DNA from: Tabrizicola_A sp044377735
Lineage (GTDB): Bacteria; Pseudomonadota; Alphaproteobacteria; Rhodobacterales; Rhodobacteraceae
Length of the DNA stretch: 31,760 bases
Direction: 5' to 3'
Assembly (NCBI GenBank): GCA_044377735.1
Contig: JBILYK010000038.1
Location: forward strand, 1 to 31,760
A model generated the notes under the pieces. That model was not told the origin of the DNA, did not search any database, and saw only the letters and a program-made list of their open reading frames with translations. Below, piece by piece: positions 24,860 through 31,760 of this stretch. The translations under genes were made by a program, and so were the position numbers. Numbering within the stretch: the stretch's first letter is position 1; every line of letters begins with the position of its first letter.

Positions 24860-27597
24860 ACGCCGTAGAGATTGAACAGGCCATTTCCGAACTGGCCGAA
24901 AAACCCTTTGACCGGCAGGAATTCCCTTTCCAGTTCCTTGAGGCTTTCGGAAACAAGGATACCACCCTTAAACGCCTGCGCACCGGCGTGTCGAACAAAT
25001 CCGACCTCGGTGGCGTGCTGCAGACCAACAACATCCACATTGCGACCTGCGCGCCCGGGCAGACCTCGGCCACCATCGCTGCTCTGCGCAGCAGCCCCGC
25101 CACGACTAAGGGCAAGGCCCGCTTCATCCTGGCCACCGATGGCGAGACGCTGGAGGCCGAAGACCTCACCTCTGACGACCCGCCCGTCGCTTGCGCCTAT
25201 CCCGATTTCCACGACCACTTTGGCTTCTTCCTGCCGCTGGCGGGCATCACCACCGTCAAGCAGATCCGCGAAAGCGCCTTTGACATCAAGGCGACTGGCC
25301 GCCTGAACCGGCTTTATGTCGAGCTGCTCAAGGACAACCCCGAATGGGGCACCGAGGCGCGCCGCCATGACATGAACCACTTCATGGCGCGGCTAATCTT
25401 TTGCTTCTTCGCCGAAGACACCGGCATCTTCAACGGCGGCACCCTGTTCACCACCACCGTCAGCCAGTTCAGCGACCCGGCCAGCACCAACACCCACTGG
25501 GTCATCAGCGAAATTTTCCGCGCGATGAACACCAGCCTTCCCGCCCGCCCCACGGCCGACCTACGCAACTGGGCCAACGCCTTTCCCTACGTGAACGGCG
25601 GTCTCTTCTCGGGCGACACGGACGTGCCGCGCTTTTCCAAGATCGCGCGCAGCTACCTTCTGCACATCGGCAGCCTCGACTGGACCAAGATCAACCCTGA
25701 CATCTTCGGCTCCATGATCCAAGCCGTGGCCGACGAGGGCGAGCGGTCTGCGCTGGGCATGCACTACACCTCCGTGCCGAACATCCTGAAGGTGCTGAAC
25801 CCGCTGTTCCTCGATGACCTGCGCGCGCAGTTGGAGGAGGCGGGCGACAACCCCCGCAAACTGCTGAACCTCCGTAACCGCATGGCCAAGATCAGGGTGT
25901 TCGACCCCGCCTGCGGATCAGGCAATTTCCTTGTCATTGCCTACAAGGAAATGCGGGCGATTGAGGCGGTCATCAACCAGCGCCGGGGCGAGGCTGACGC
26001 CAAGACCGCCATCCCCAAAACCAACTTCCGCGGGATCGAGCTGCGCGACTTTGCCGCCGAAATCGCCCGTCTGGCGCTGATCATCGCCGAGTTCCAGTGC
26101 GACGTGACCTATCGCGGCGAGGTGCAGGCGCGGGCCGAGTTCCTGCCACTGAACGCGCAGAACTGGATCACCCAAGGCAACGCCCTGCGGCTGGATTGGC
26201 TGTCGGTCTGTCCGCCCACGGGGACGGGGGTGCGGTATCACGCCGAGGATCTGTTCCACACGCCGCTGGATCAGGCGCAGATCGATTTTGAGAATGAGGG
26301 CGGGGAGACCTATATTTGCGGGAATCCGCCTTACATCTGGGCGAACAATCAGACGCCTGAGCAGAAACAGGAAATATCTGACATTCAGGGTCGCTTTAAA
26401 AGGCAGTTCAAGGGAATGGACTACGTGGCAGGTTGGTTCTATAAATATGTCCTGTACTCTAGGGCAACGATGGCAGATTCAGCATTCGTCGCCACAAACT
26501 CCATAACCCAAGGTGAGCAGGTTGACCCCCTCTGGTCTGAAATTCTCACAGAAGGGTGTGTGATTTCTTTCGCGCACCGTTCTTTTAAATGGCAGAATTT
26601 AGCTTCGAACAACGCAGGTGTATCTGTTGTAATCGTTGGGTTGACCCGGCAACCGGGAAAAAAGCGACGCATTTTTGAAGGATCTGCGCTAACAATTTCG
26701 CATAACATATCTCCCTACTTGCTACCAATGGATGATGTATGGGTGAAACCCACTGCTCAAGTGCTGAGCGGAATGCAGCCACTTTCCTACGGGAGCAAAT
26801 CTGTCTGCGGCGGCGGCCTCGTTCTAGAAGTTGATGATGCGCGAGAACTGCTGAGGTCAGCGCCAGAGGCGGAGAAATTCTTGAAGTTCTTCGTTGGCTC
26901 TGAGGAGATTGCTTCCGGAAAACTGCGTGGTTGCCTCTGGATCGAAGACTCTGAAGCGGTGGAGGCCGCCAAAATTGACTTGATCCAACGCAGGCTTCAA
27001 ATTGTTAGGTCCAGTCGCTTAAGTAGTAAAAAGAAGCAAACGCGTGATTTCGCGCAGTTTCCACATCGCTTTGTCGAGCGGCGGCGTAGCGCTGGGGATG
27101 TTATCGCGCTTCCCTGTGTTTCCTCGGAGAGTAGAAACTATCTCACGCCGGTTTATCTGCCTGACAACTACGTTGTTTCCAATCGTTGCTTCGCAGCCTT
27201 CAATGCCAGCCCGTGGTATATTGGGATTCTGTCGTCTCGATTGCATTGGTTGTGGTGTGAAACCACGAGTGGAAAGCTGGAAACTCGACTCAATTATTCC
27301 AACACCATGACTTGGAACACCTTCCCCGTCCCCCCCCTGACCGAAAAGAACAAAGCCGACCTGACCGCCTGCACCGAAGACATCCTCCTCGCCCGCGAGG
27401 CGCATTTCCCCGCCACCATCGCCGACCTCTACGACCCCGAAAAGATGCCCGAAAACCTGCGCGCCGCCCACGACCGCAACGACGAGGTCCTAGAACGCAT
27501 CTACATCGGCCGCCGCTTCAAGAACGACACCGAACGGCTGGAAAAACTGTTCGAGATGTATACGAAGATGACGACGAAGAGGCAGAAGGCGTCATGA
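24856..27597 (+). CDS. Large adenine-type DNA methyltransferase (restriction-like system, MmeI/type II-G-like)
   Basis: A 913-residue protein. A helical N-terminal part (1-330) contains FMARLIFCFFAEDTGIF. A SAM-dependent gamma-type methyltransferase core follows: DPACGSGNFL (from residue 350) and catalytic NPPY (490-493), implying N6-adenine methylation. The target-recognition region (about 495-815) follows, then a charged helical tail. No PD-(D/E)xK nuclease is evident at the N terminus, so cleavage would come from partners. Base composition falls from about 62 percent GC before NPPY to about 43-53 percent in sampled rows from 26330 to 27300, then rises again. It overlaps the toxin upstream and BrnT downstream, each by ATGA. 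Confidence 0.85.
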   Translation: MNAVEIEQAISELAEKPFDRQEFPFQFLEAFGNKDTTLKRLRTGVSNKSDLGGVLQTNNIHIATCAPGQTSATIAALRSSPATTKGKARFILATDGETLEAEDLTSDDPPVACAYPDFHDHFGFFLPLAGITTVKQIRESAFDIKATGRLNRLYVELLKDNPEWGTEARRHDMNHFMARLIFCFFAEDTGIFNGGTLFTTTVSQFSDPASTNTHWVISEIFRAMNTSLPARPTADLRNWANAFPYVNGGLFSGDTDVPRFSKIARSYLLHIGSLDWTKINPDIFGSMIQAVADEGERSALGMHYTSVPNILKVLNPLFLDDLRAQLEEAGDNPRKLLNLRNRMAKIRVFDPACGSGNFLVIAYKEMRAIEAVINQRRGEADAKTAIPKTNFRGIELRDFAAEIARLALIIAEFQCDVTYRGEVQARAEFLPLNAQNWITQGNALRLDWLSVCPPTGTGVRYHAEDLFHTPLDQAQIDFENEGGETYICGNPPYIWANNQTPEQKQEISDIQGRFKRQFKGMDYVAGWFYKYVLYSRATMADSAFVATNSITQGEQVDPLWSEILTEGCVISFAHRSFKWQNLASNNAGVSVVIVGLTRQPGKKRRIFEGSALTISHNISPYLLPMDDVWVKPTAQVLSGMQPLSYGSKSVCGGGLVLEVDDARELLRSAPEAEKFLKFFVGSEEIASGKLRGCLWIEDSEAVEAAKIDLIQRRLQIVRSSRLSSKKKQTRDFAQFPHRFVERRRSAGDVIALPCVSSESRNYLTPVYLPDNYVVSNRCFAAFNASPWYIGILSSRLHWLWCETTSGKLETRLNYSNTMTWNTFPVPPLTEKNKADLTACTEDILLAREAHFPATIADLYDPEKMPENLRAAHDRNDEVLERIYIGRRFKNDTERLEKLFEMYTKMTTKRQKAS
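27330..27337 (+). repeat. Eight-C tract inside the methyltransferase gene
   Basis: Eight consecutive C in FPVPPL, exactly where GC-rich sequence resumes after the specificity segment. Slippage here would truncate the C-terminal tail and alter coupling to brnT, so it may act as a phase-variable site. Length is modest. Confidence 0.6.
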
Positions 27598-27935
27598 AGG
27601 AAAGCTTTCTCCTTCAGCTCGATGACGGCAGCGGTGAACTTGCTTTTGAGTGGGACAGCGACAAGGACTCAGCAAACCTTAAGAAGCATGGTATACGCTT
27701 TTCCGAAGCCGCCACGATCTTCCAGGCAGATGTCCTTACCGTTGAGGACCCAGGGGGTTATGGCGAACTACGCGAGATCAGCTTTGGCCGCCTTGGCGGT
27801 GCTGCCGATGGCTCAGTAGTTATCTGCGTTGCCCACACCGATCGTCTCGGCAAGACTCGCATTATCAGCGCCCGTAAGGCGACCCCACATGAACGGAAGC
27901 ACTTCGATGTCTATTACAGAAAAACGCATCACTGA
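27594..27935 (+). CDS. brnT: BrnT-family toxin-like protein, without BrnA
   Basis: A 113-residue BrnT-family ribonuclease-like protein: FEWDSDKDSANLKKHGIRFS near residue 17 is the family start, and the RIISARKATPHERKHFDVYY end carries the conserved ARKAT/ER residues. BrnT is normally followed by its antitoxin BrnA, but no brnA is found; instead the helicase gene starts 29 bases before this gene ends. The start overlaps the methyltransferase stop by ATGA. It may be a component or safety catch of the restriction-like system rather than a free toxin module. The longer in-frame reading upstream is not supported. Confidence 0.88.
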   Translation: MKESFLLQLDDGSGELAFEWDSDKDSANLKKHGIRFSEAATIFQADVLTVEDPGGYGELREISFGRLGGAADGSVVICVAHTDRLGKTRIISARKATPHERKHFDVYYRKTHH

Positions 27936-30108
27936 GATCGCGTCCATCCGTGACGCAGACATCGACCTCTCGGACATCCCGGAGGCAGGAGAGGACATGT
28001 TTGCCAGGGCCAAGACAGGAAAGATGCGCCGTAACCTTGTTCGACATGGGCTCGCAGAGGCTCCGGGTAAGTTTCAGGTTCCGGCGGTTTCCGTCACATA
28101 CGCGCGTAACGGAAGATCGACCACGGCCAACGAACTCGGCATGCGCGTCATGCAGGAACGCGCCTATGAAAAGCGCGGAGAGCAATACCTGCTGATCAAG
28201 TCGCCCCCCGCTTCCGGCAAAAGCCGGGCGCTGATGTTCATCGCACTGGACAAACTGCACAATCAGGGCCTGAAGCAGGCGATCATCGTGGTGCCGGAAA
28301 AATCCATCGGGTCCAGCTTTGCCGATGAACCGTTGTCGAAGTTCGGCTTCTGGGCTGACTGGAAGGTTGAGCCGCGGTGGAACCTCTGCAACTCGCCCGG
28401 CACGGACGGCGGCAAGGTGAACTCGGTCGGCGCGTTTCTGGAAAGCAGCGACCGAGTGTTGGTTTGCACCCATGCCACCTTCCGCTTTGCCGTGGAACGC
28501 TTCGGGGTCGAGGCCTTTGACGACCGCTTGGTCGCCATCGACGAATTCCACCATGTCAGCGCCAATCCCGACAACAAGCTGGGCGGGCACCTCGGATCAT
28601 TCATGGTGCGTGACAAGGCCCACATCGTCGCCATGACCGGCAGCTATTTCCGGGGCGACGCCGAGGCAGTGCTGATGCCGACCGACGAGGCCAAGTTCGA
28701 GACGGTGACCTATACCTACTACGAGCAGCTGAACGGCTATGAGCACCTGAAGAACCTCGATATCGGCTATTTCTTCTACAACGGCCCCTATGTCGACGAC
28801 ATCCTGCGGGTGCTGGACCCTGCCCAAAAGACCATCCTGCACATCCCGAACGTGAACGCCCGCGAAAGCACCAAGGACAAGCATCGCGAGGTGGAGCATA
28901 TCCTCGACGCGCTGGGCGACTGGCAGGGCACCGATCCGGTGACCGGGTTCCAGCTGGTCAAGGTGCCGGATGGTCGTGTGCTGCGCATCGCCGATCTGGT
29001 CGATGACGAGGGCCCCCGGCGCGACCGAGTGTCGGCAGCGCTGAAAGACCCCGCCCAGAAGATGAACCGCGATCACGTGGACATCATCATCGCGCTTGGC
29101 ATGGCGAAAGAAGGGTTCGACTGGATCTGGTGCGAACATGCGCTGACCGTCGGCTATCGGGCCAGCCTGACCGAGGTGGTGCAGATCATCGGCCGCGCCA
29201 CACGCGATGCGCCGGGCAAAGTGACGGCGCGCTTCACCAACCTGATTGCCGAACCCGATGCATCGGAAGGGGCGGTGACCGAGGCAGTAAACGACACACT
29301 CAAGGCAATCGCCGCCAGCCTTCTCATGGAACAGGTTCTGGCGCCGCGCTTTGAATTCAAGCCCAAGACGGTGGCCAGCACAGCCGAGCCAGGCTTCGAC
29401 TATGGCGAAGCGGGCTATGATCCGACGAAATGCAATGTCGGGTTCAATCCGACCAGCGGCAAGTTCCAGATCGAGATCAAGGGTCTGGCCGAACCGAAAA
29501 GCGAGTTCGCCCAGCGCGTCTGCACGCAGGATCTGAATGAGGTGATCACCGCCTTTGTTCAGGACAAGACCACGATCGAGCGCGGTCTGTTCGATTCCGA
29601 AATGGTGCCAGAAGAGCTGACCCAAGTTCGCATGGGCAAAATCGTGAAAGACAGATATCCGCAGTTGGATGACCACGATCAGGAAGCGGTGCGCCAGCAT
29701 GCCGTTGCTGCGCTGAACCTGACGCAGAAGGCCAAAGAGCTAGCCCTTTCCGGCAATGACCCGGAGCGGACGGGCAACACTGCCCTCATTGATGGTGTCA
29801 GGAAGTTCATGAATGTCCGGGATTTGGACATCGATTTGATCGACCGGATCAACCCATTTGGCGAAGCGTATGCGATCCTTGCCAAGACGATGAGCGAAGA
29901 AAGCCTCAAGCGTGTGGCGGCGGTGATTTCCGCAAAGAAGGTGAACCTGACGCCTGAAGAGGCGCGCGACCTTGCCAAAAGGGCTTTGAAATTCAAGCAG
30001 GAGCGCGGGCGTCTTCCGTCAATTACCTCGATGGACGCCTGGGAAAAGCGTATGGCAGAAGGCGTCGCATTCCTTGCCCGCATGAAAGCTGAAGCTACAA
30101 ATGGCTGA
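27907..30108 (+). CDS. SF2 (DEAD/DEAH-like) helicase of the restriction-like cluster
   Basis: A 733-residue superfamily 2 helicase. Walker A SPPASGKSRA begins at residue 99, motif II is DEFHH (212-216), motif III is MTGSYFRG, and motif VI is QIIGRATRDAPG. It probably translocates on DNA to couple target recognition to cleavage, as in type I/III restriction enzymes, but has no visible nuclease of its own. The C-terminal 250 residues are helical and may bind the partner nuclease. The start is ATG 27907, with GGAAG 7 bases upstream; it overlaps brnT by 29 bases and the nuclease gene by 8. Confidence 0.88.
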   Translation: MSITEKRITEIASIRDADIDLSDIPEAGEDMFARAKTGKMRRNLVRHGLAEAPGKFQVPAVSVTYARNGRSTTANELGMRVMQERAYEKRGEQYLLIKSPPASGKSRALMFIALDKLHNQGLKQAIIVVPEKSIGSSFADEPLSKFGFWADWKVEPRWNLCNSPGTDGGKVNSVGAFLESSDRVLVCTHATFRFAVERFGVEAFDDRLVAIDEFHHVSANPDNKLGGHLGSFMVRDKAHIVAMTGSYFRGDAEAVLMPTDEAKFETVTYTYYEQLNGYEHLKNLDIGYFFYNGPYVDDILRVLDPAQKTILHIPNVNARESTKDKHREVEHILDALGDWQGTDPVTGFQLVKVPDGRVLRIADLVDDEGPRRDRVSAALKDPAQKMNRDHVDIIIALGMAKEGFDWIWCEHALTVGYRASLTEVVQIIGRATRDAPGKVTARFTNLIAEPDASEGAVTEAVNDTLKAIAASLLMEQVLAPRFEFKPKTVASTAEPGFDYGEAGYDPTKCNVGFNPTSGKFQIEIKGLAEPKSEFAQRVCTQDLNEVITAFVQDKTTIERGLFDSEMVPEELTQVRMGKIVKDRYPQLDDHDQEAVRQHAVAALNLTQKAKELALSGNDPERTGNTALIDGVRKFMNVRDLDIDLIDRINPFGEAYAILAKTMSEESLKRVAAVISAKKVNLTPEEARDLAKRALKFKQERGRLPSITSMDAWEKRMAEGVAFLARMKAEATNG

Positions 30109-31291
30109 TTTTACTGACGACGATGATGCACTCCTGGCGGAGCTTGGCGTTGAGGTCGAGGCCAAGCGGGTCGGATCGCGCACGCCGCAGCAGGAACGGA
30201 TCATCGCAGGCTTCGAGGACATCCAGCGATTTGTGGAAGAACATGGTCACGCCCCGCGGCACGGGGAGGGGCGAGACATTTTTGAACGGATCTATGCCGT
30301 TCGTCTTGACCGGATTGCCCAGTTGCCTGAATGCCGCGATCTCGTTGTCCCCTTCGATCATCAAGGCCTGTTGACCGGTCATGCTGTCGCGTCAGAGGAC
30401 GAAGCACGCGAACTGGACGATGATGCCTTGCTGGCAGCGCTGGGCGTTGATGATGAATTGTCGGAGATCACGGATCTGCGCCATGTTCGGCCGAGCGCCG
30501 AAAAACGTGCGGCAGAGGAAATCGCCAACCGTGAACGGTGCGCAGACTTCGAAACCTTTAAGCCATTGTTTGAGCAGGTTCAGCGCGATCTGGATCAGAG
30601 CGTCCGGACTGCGCGTAGATTCGAACGAAAATCAGAAATCGAGCCAGGCAGATTCTTTATCCTCGGCGGCCAAAAGGCCTACGTCGCGGAGAAGGGGAAG
30701 GTCGAGATCAATGCCAACGGCAATTCCGATGCACGTCTGCGGGTGATCTTCGACAATGGAACGGAAAGCAACCTGCTCATGCGGTCGCTGCAAAAGGCCC
30801 TGACCTCTGACGAGGCAGGCCGCCGCATCGACGATCCTGTTGCCGGGCCGCTGTTCGCCGACCAGCCACAGGAAGGAGACGCAGCCAGTGGCACGATCTA
30901 TGTGCTGCGTAGCAAGTCCGATCACCCGATGGTCGCGGCGCACCGCGAACTAGTTCACAAGATCGGCGTGACAGGTAACGGCGTGAAACAACGGATTTCG
31001 GGCGCAAGCCTGCAGCCGACCTTTCTGCTGGCTGATGTGGAGGTGGTTGCCACCTACGAACTATTCAACATCAACCGGTCGAAACTTGAGAACCTGATCC
31101 ACAGGATTTTCGACCCCGCAAGGTTTGACGTGGAGATCATCGATCGTTTTGGCCGTCCTTACACTCCGAGAGAATGGTTCATGGTGCCGCTCTTCGTAAT
31201 CGACGAGGCAGTAGAGCGGATCAAGGATGGCACGATTGTCGGCTACCGTTATGATCCAAAGTCCGCAAAGCTGGTCAAGCCAGTTGCCTGA
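30101..31291 (+). CDS. GIY-YIG (T5orf172-like) nuclease of the restriction-like cluster
   Basis: A 396-residue protein with a C-terminal GIY-YIG-type nuclease: GTIYVLRS (from about residue 264) in the GIY position, HKIGVTGN in the YIG position, then an Arg-containing helix (VKQRI), a Glu-containing ENLIHRIF segment and an RPYTPREWF end, as in T5orf172/Mug113 domains. The N-terminal half has two acidic DDDALLAxLGV repeats (about residues 6-15 and 106-116) that may dock onto the helicase. As the last gene of the cluster, it is the best candidate for the DNA-cutting subunit. Confidence 0.85.
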   Translation: MADFTDDDDALLAELGVEVEAKRVGSRTPQQERIIAGFEDIQRFVEEHGHAPRHGEGRDIFERIYAVRLDRIAQLPECRDLVVPFDHQGLLTGHAVASEDEARELDDDALLAALGVDDELSEITDLRHVRPSAEKRAAEEIANRERCADFETFKPLFEQVQRDLDQSVRTARRFERKSEIEPGRFFILGGQKAYVAEKGKVEINANGNSDARLRVIFDNGTESNLLMRSLQKALTSDEAGRRIDDPVAGPLFADQPQEGDAASGTIYVLRSKSDHPMVAAHRELVHKIGVTGNGVKQRISGASLQPTFLLADVEVVATYELFNINRSKLENLIHRIFDPARFDVEIIDRFGRPYTPREWFMVPLFVIDEAVERIKDGTIVGYRYDPKSAKLVKPVA

Positions 31292-31377
31292 CCCCCTCCC
31301 AATGGTTCCTCCCCGGCCCCAAACGTATGCGGGGGGGCGCAGCGCGGCGTTTCGCTAGCGACAGGCAGTTTCACCGG

Positions 31378-31540
31378 GGAATCCAGGCGGAAGCCACTTG
31401 GCGCACGCTTGGGGGAAAAGCGACGCGTTATCAGAGGCTTGTGGAATCACGATCTTGGCGTGCTGGATTCTTTTGCGGAAGCCAGGGAATCCACTTTGCG
31501 GAAGCCACCTTGGCCGGAATCCAGCCAGCGGAAGCCACCC
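31378..31540. repeat. Interspersed GCGGAAGCCA / GGAATCCA repeats
   Basis: GCGGAAGCCA occurs perfectly at 31387, 31475, 31498 and 31528, and GGAATCCA at 31378, 31486 and 31516, in the gap after the nuclease gene. Repeated end motifs of this look occur near the ends of IS21-type elements (from memory), so a decayed IS21 end is possible. The rest of 31292-31636 holds no gene I can support. Confidence 0.55.
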
Positions 31541-31636
31541 TTTTCGATCCGTTATGGATTGGCCGCGGCCACGCCTGATCACGGGTGTCAGCCACGGTTA
31601 TAATCCGCAGTAACAGCGTGCGCCCCGGCTTCGAAC

Positions 31637-31760
31637 GTAAGCGTTTCTTGGCCCCCACCTTCCCGATTTTCGCCTGACCTGCGATGCCACGCCTGATGGA
31701 GATTGGTTGGGAGTTTCGCGATGGCGACTACGGTGGAGTTTCTCAGGGACTACGGGGTGG
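31637..31760 (+). mobile_element. IS end, right window edge (IS66-like terminus)
   Basis: Exact inverted copy of the left edge, starting GTAAGCG at 31637 and running outward. The rest of the IS is outside the window. Confidence 0.6.
31721..31760 (+). CDS. Truncated start of an IS-encoded protein (runs off the window)
   Basis: The same MATTVEFLRDYGV start as at the left edge, opening at the ATG 31721 and cut by the window end. Too short to identify. Confidence 0.4.
   Translation, partial: MATTVEFLRDYGV

Noticed and set aside
28597..29700. Long minus-strand reading frame opposite the helicase
   Set aside because: It is the mirror of a clear helicase frame, with no motifs and composition explained by the GC-rich coding strand.
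1..31760. Terminal inverted repeats of a linear plasmid or phage
   Set aside because: The repeated block contains an IS-like terminus and a gene start cut in mid-frame at both edges, which fits IS copies better than replicon ends.

Overview
The window is GC-rich DNA that looks alphaproteobacterial, most likely Rhodobacterales (Rhodobacter/Paracoccus-like). That placement is an inference from codon use, the gene families and the 3' part of an fMet-type tRNA; no rRNA or other phylogenetic marker is present. Both ends stop inside the same insertion-sequence end: bases 3-127 are the exact inverted copy of 31636-31760, each ending in a truncated reading frame. The window is therefore probably an assembly unit broken at two inverted copies of one IS, carrying mostly accessory DNA.

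Region 1 (1-1003): IS end, an iteron-like TGACGGAAG/TTTGACG repeat zone, and a broken gene remnant with an in-frame amber stop. Region 2 (1011-11820): a catabolic operon on the minus strand, read as sugar-type substrate-binding protein, permease, single-domain ATPase, hyuA, small Cys-rich protein, hyuB, DegT-type aminotransferase and SDR. A divergent LacI-type regulator sits beside it, and a promoter with an overlapping palindrome precedes the binding-protein gene. The genes suggest import of a sugar-like or cyclic-amide compound, ATP-dependent ring opening or carboxylation, then transamination and redox steps. The substrate is unknown. Region 3 (11960-12412): IS66-type remnant, terminator and a 48-base 3' fragment of tRNA-fMet, a classical island attachment scar.

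Region 4 (12589-17564): a tightly coupled minus-strand operon of SIR2-domain protein, small middle component, Rad50/SMC-like ATPase with zinc hook, and Mrr-like nuclease. This is a Lamassu/ABC-three-component defence operon that appears to hold two candidate effectors. Region 5 (17773-24071): the backbone of an integrative element, with tyrosine integrase, AlpA-like excisionase, VRR-NUC nuclease, winged-helix replication-initiator-like protein with palindromic repeats inside its own gene, C5-cytosine methyltransferase overlapped by a second long reading frame, and conserved small proteins. It resembles a phage satellite or small integrative element; no capsid, tail, portal or conjugation genes are seen. 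Region 6 (24191-31291): cargo consisting of a FitAB/VapBC toxin-antitoxin pair and a four-gene overlapping cluster of DNA methyltransferase, BrnT, SF2 helicase and GIY-YIG nuclease, a restriction-like system with a compositionally foreign specificity segment. Region 7 (31292-31760): decayed repeat-rich DNA and the right IS end.

Functionally this is a mobile defence island (regions 3-6) beside a transferable catabolic operon (region 2), with IS remnants at the joints.
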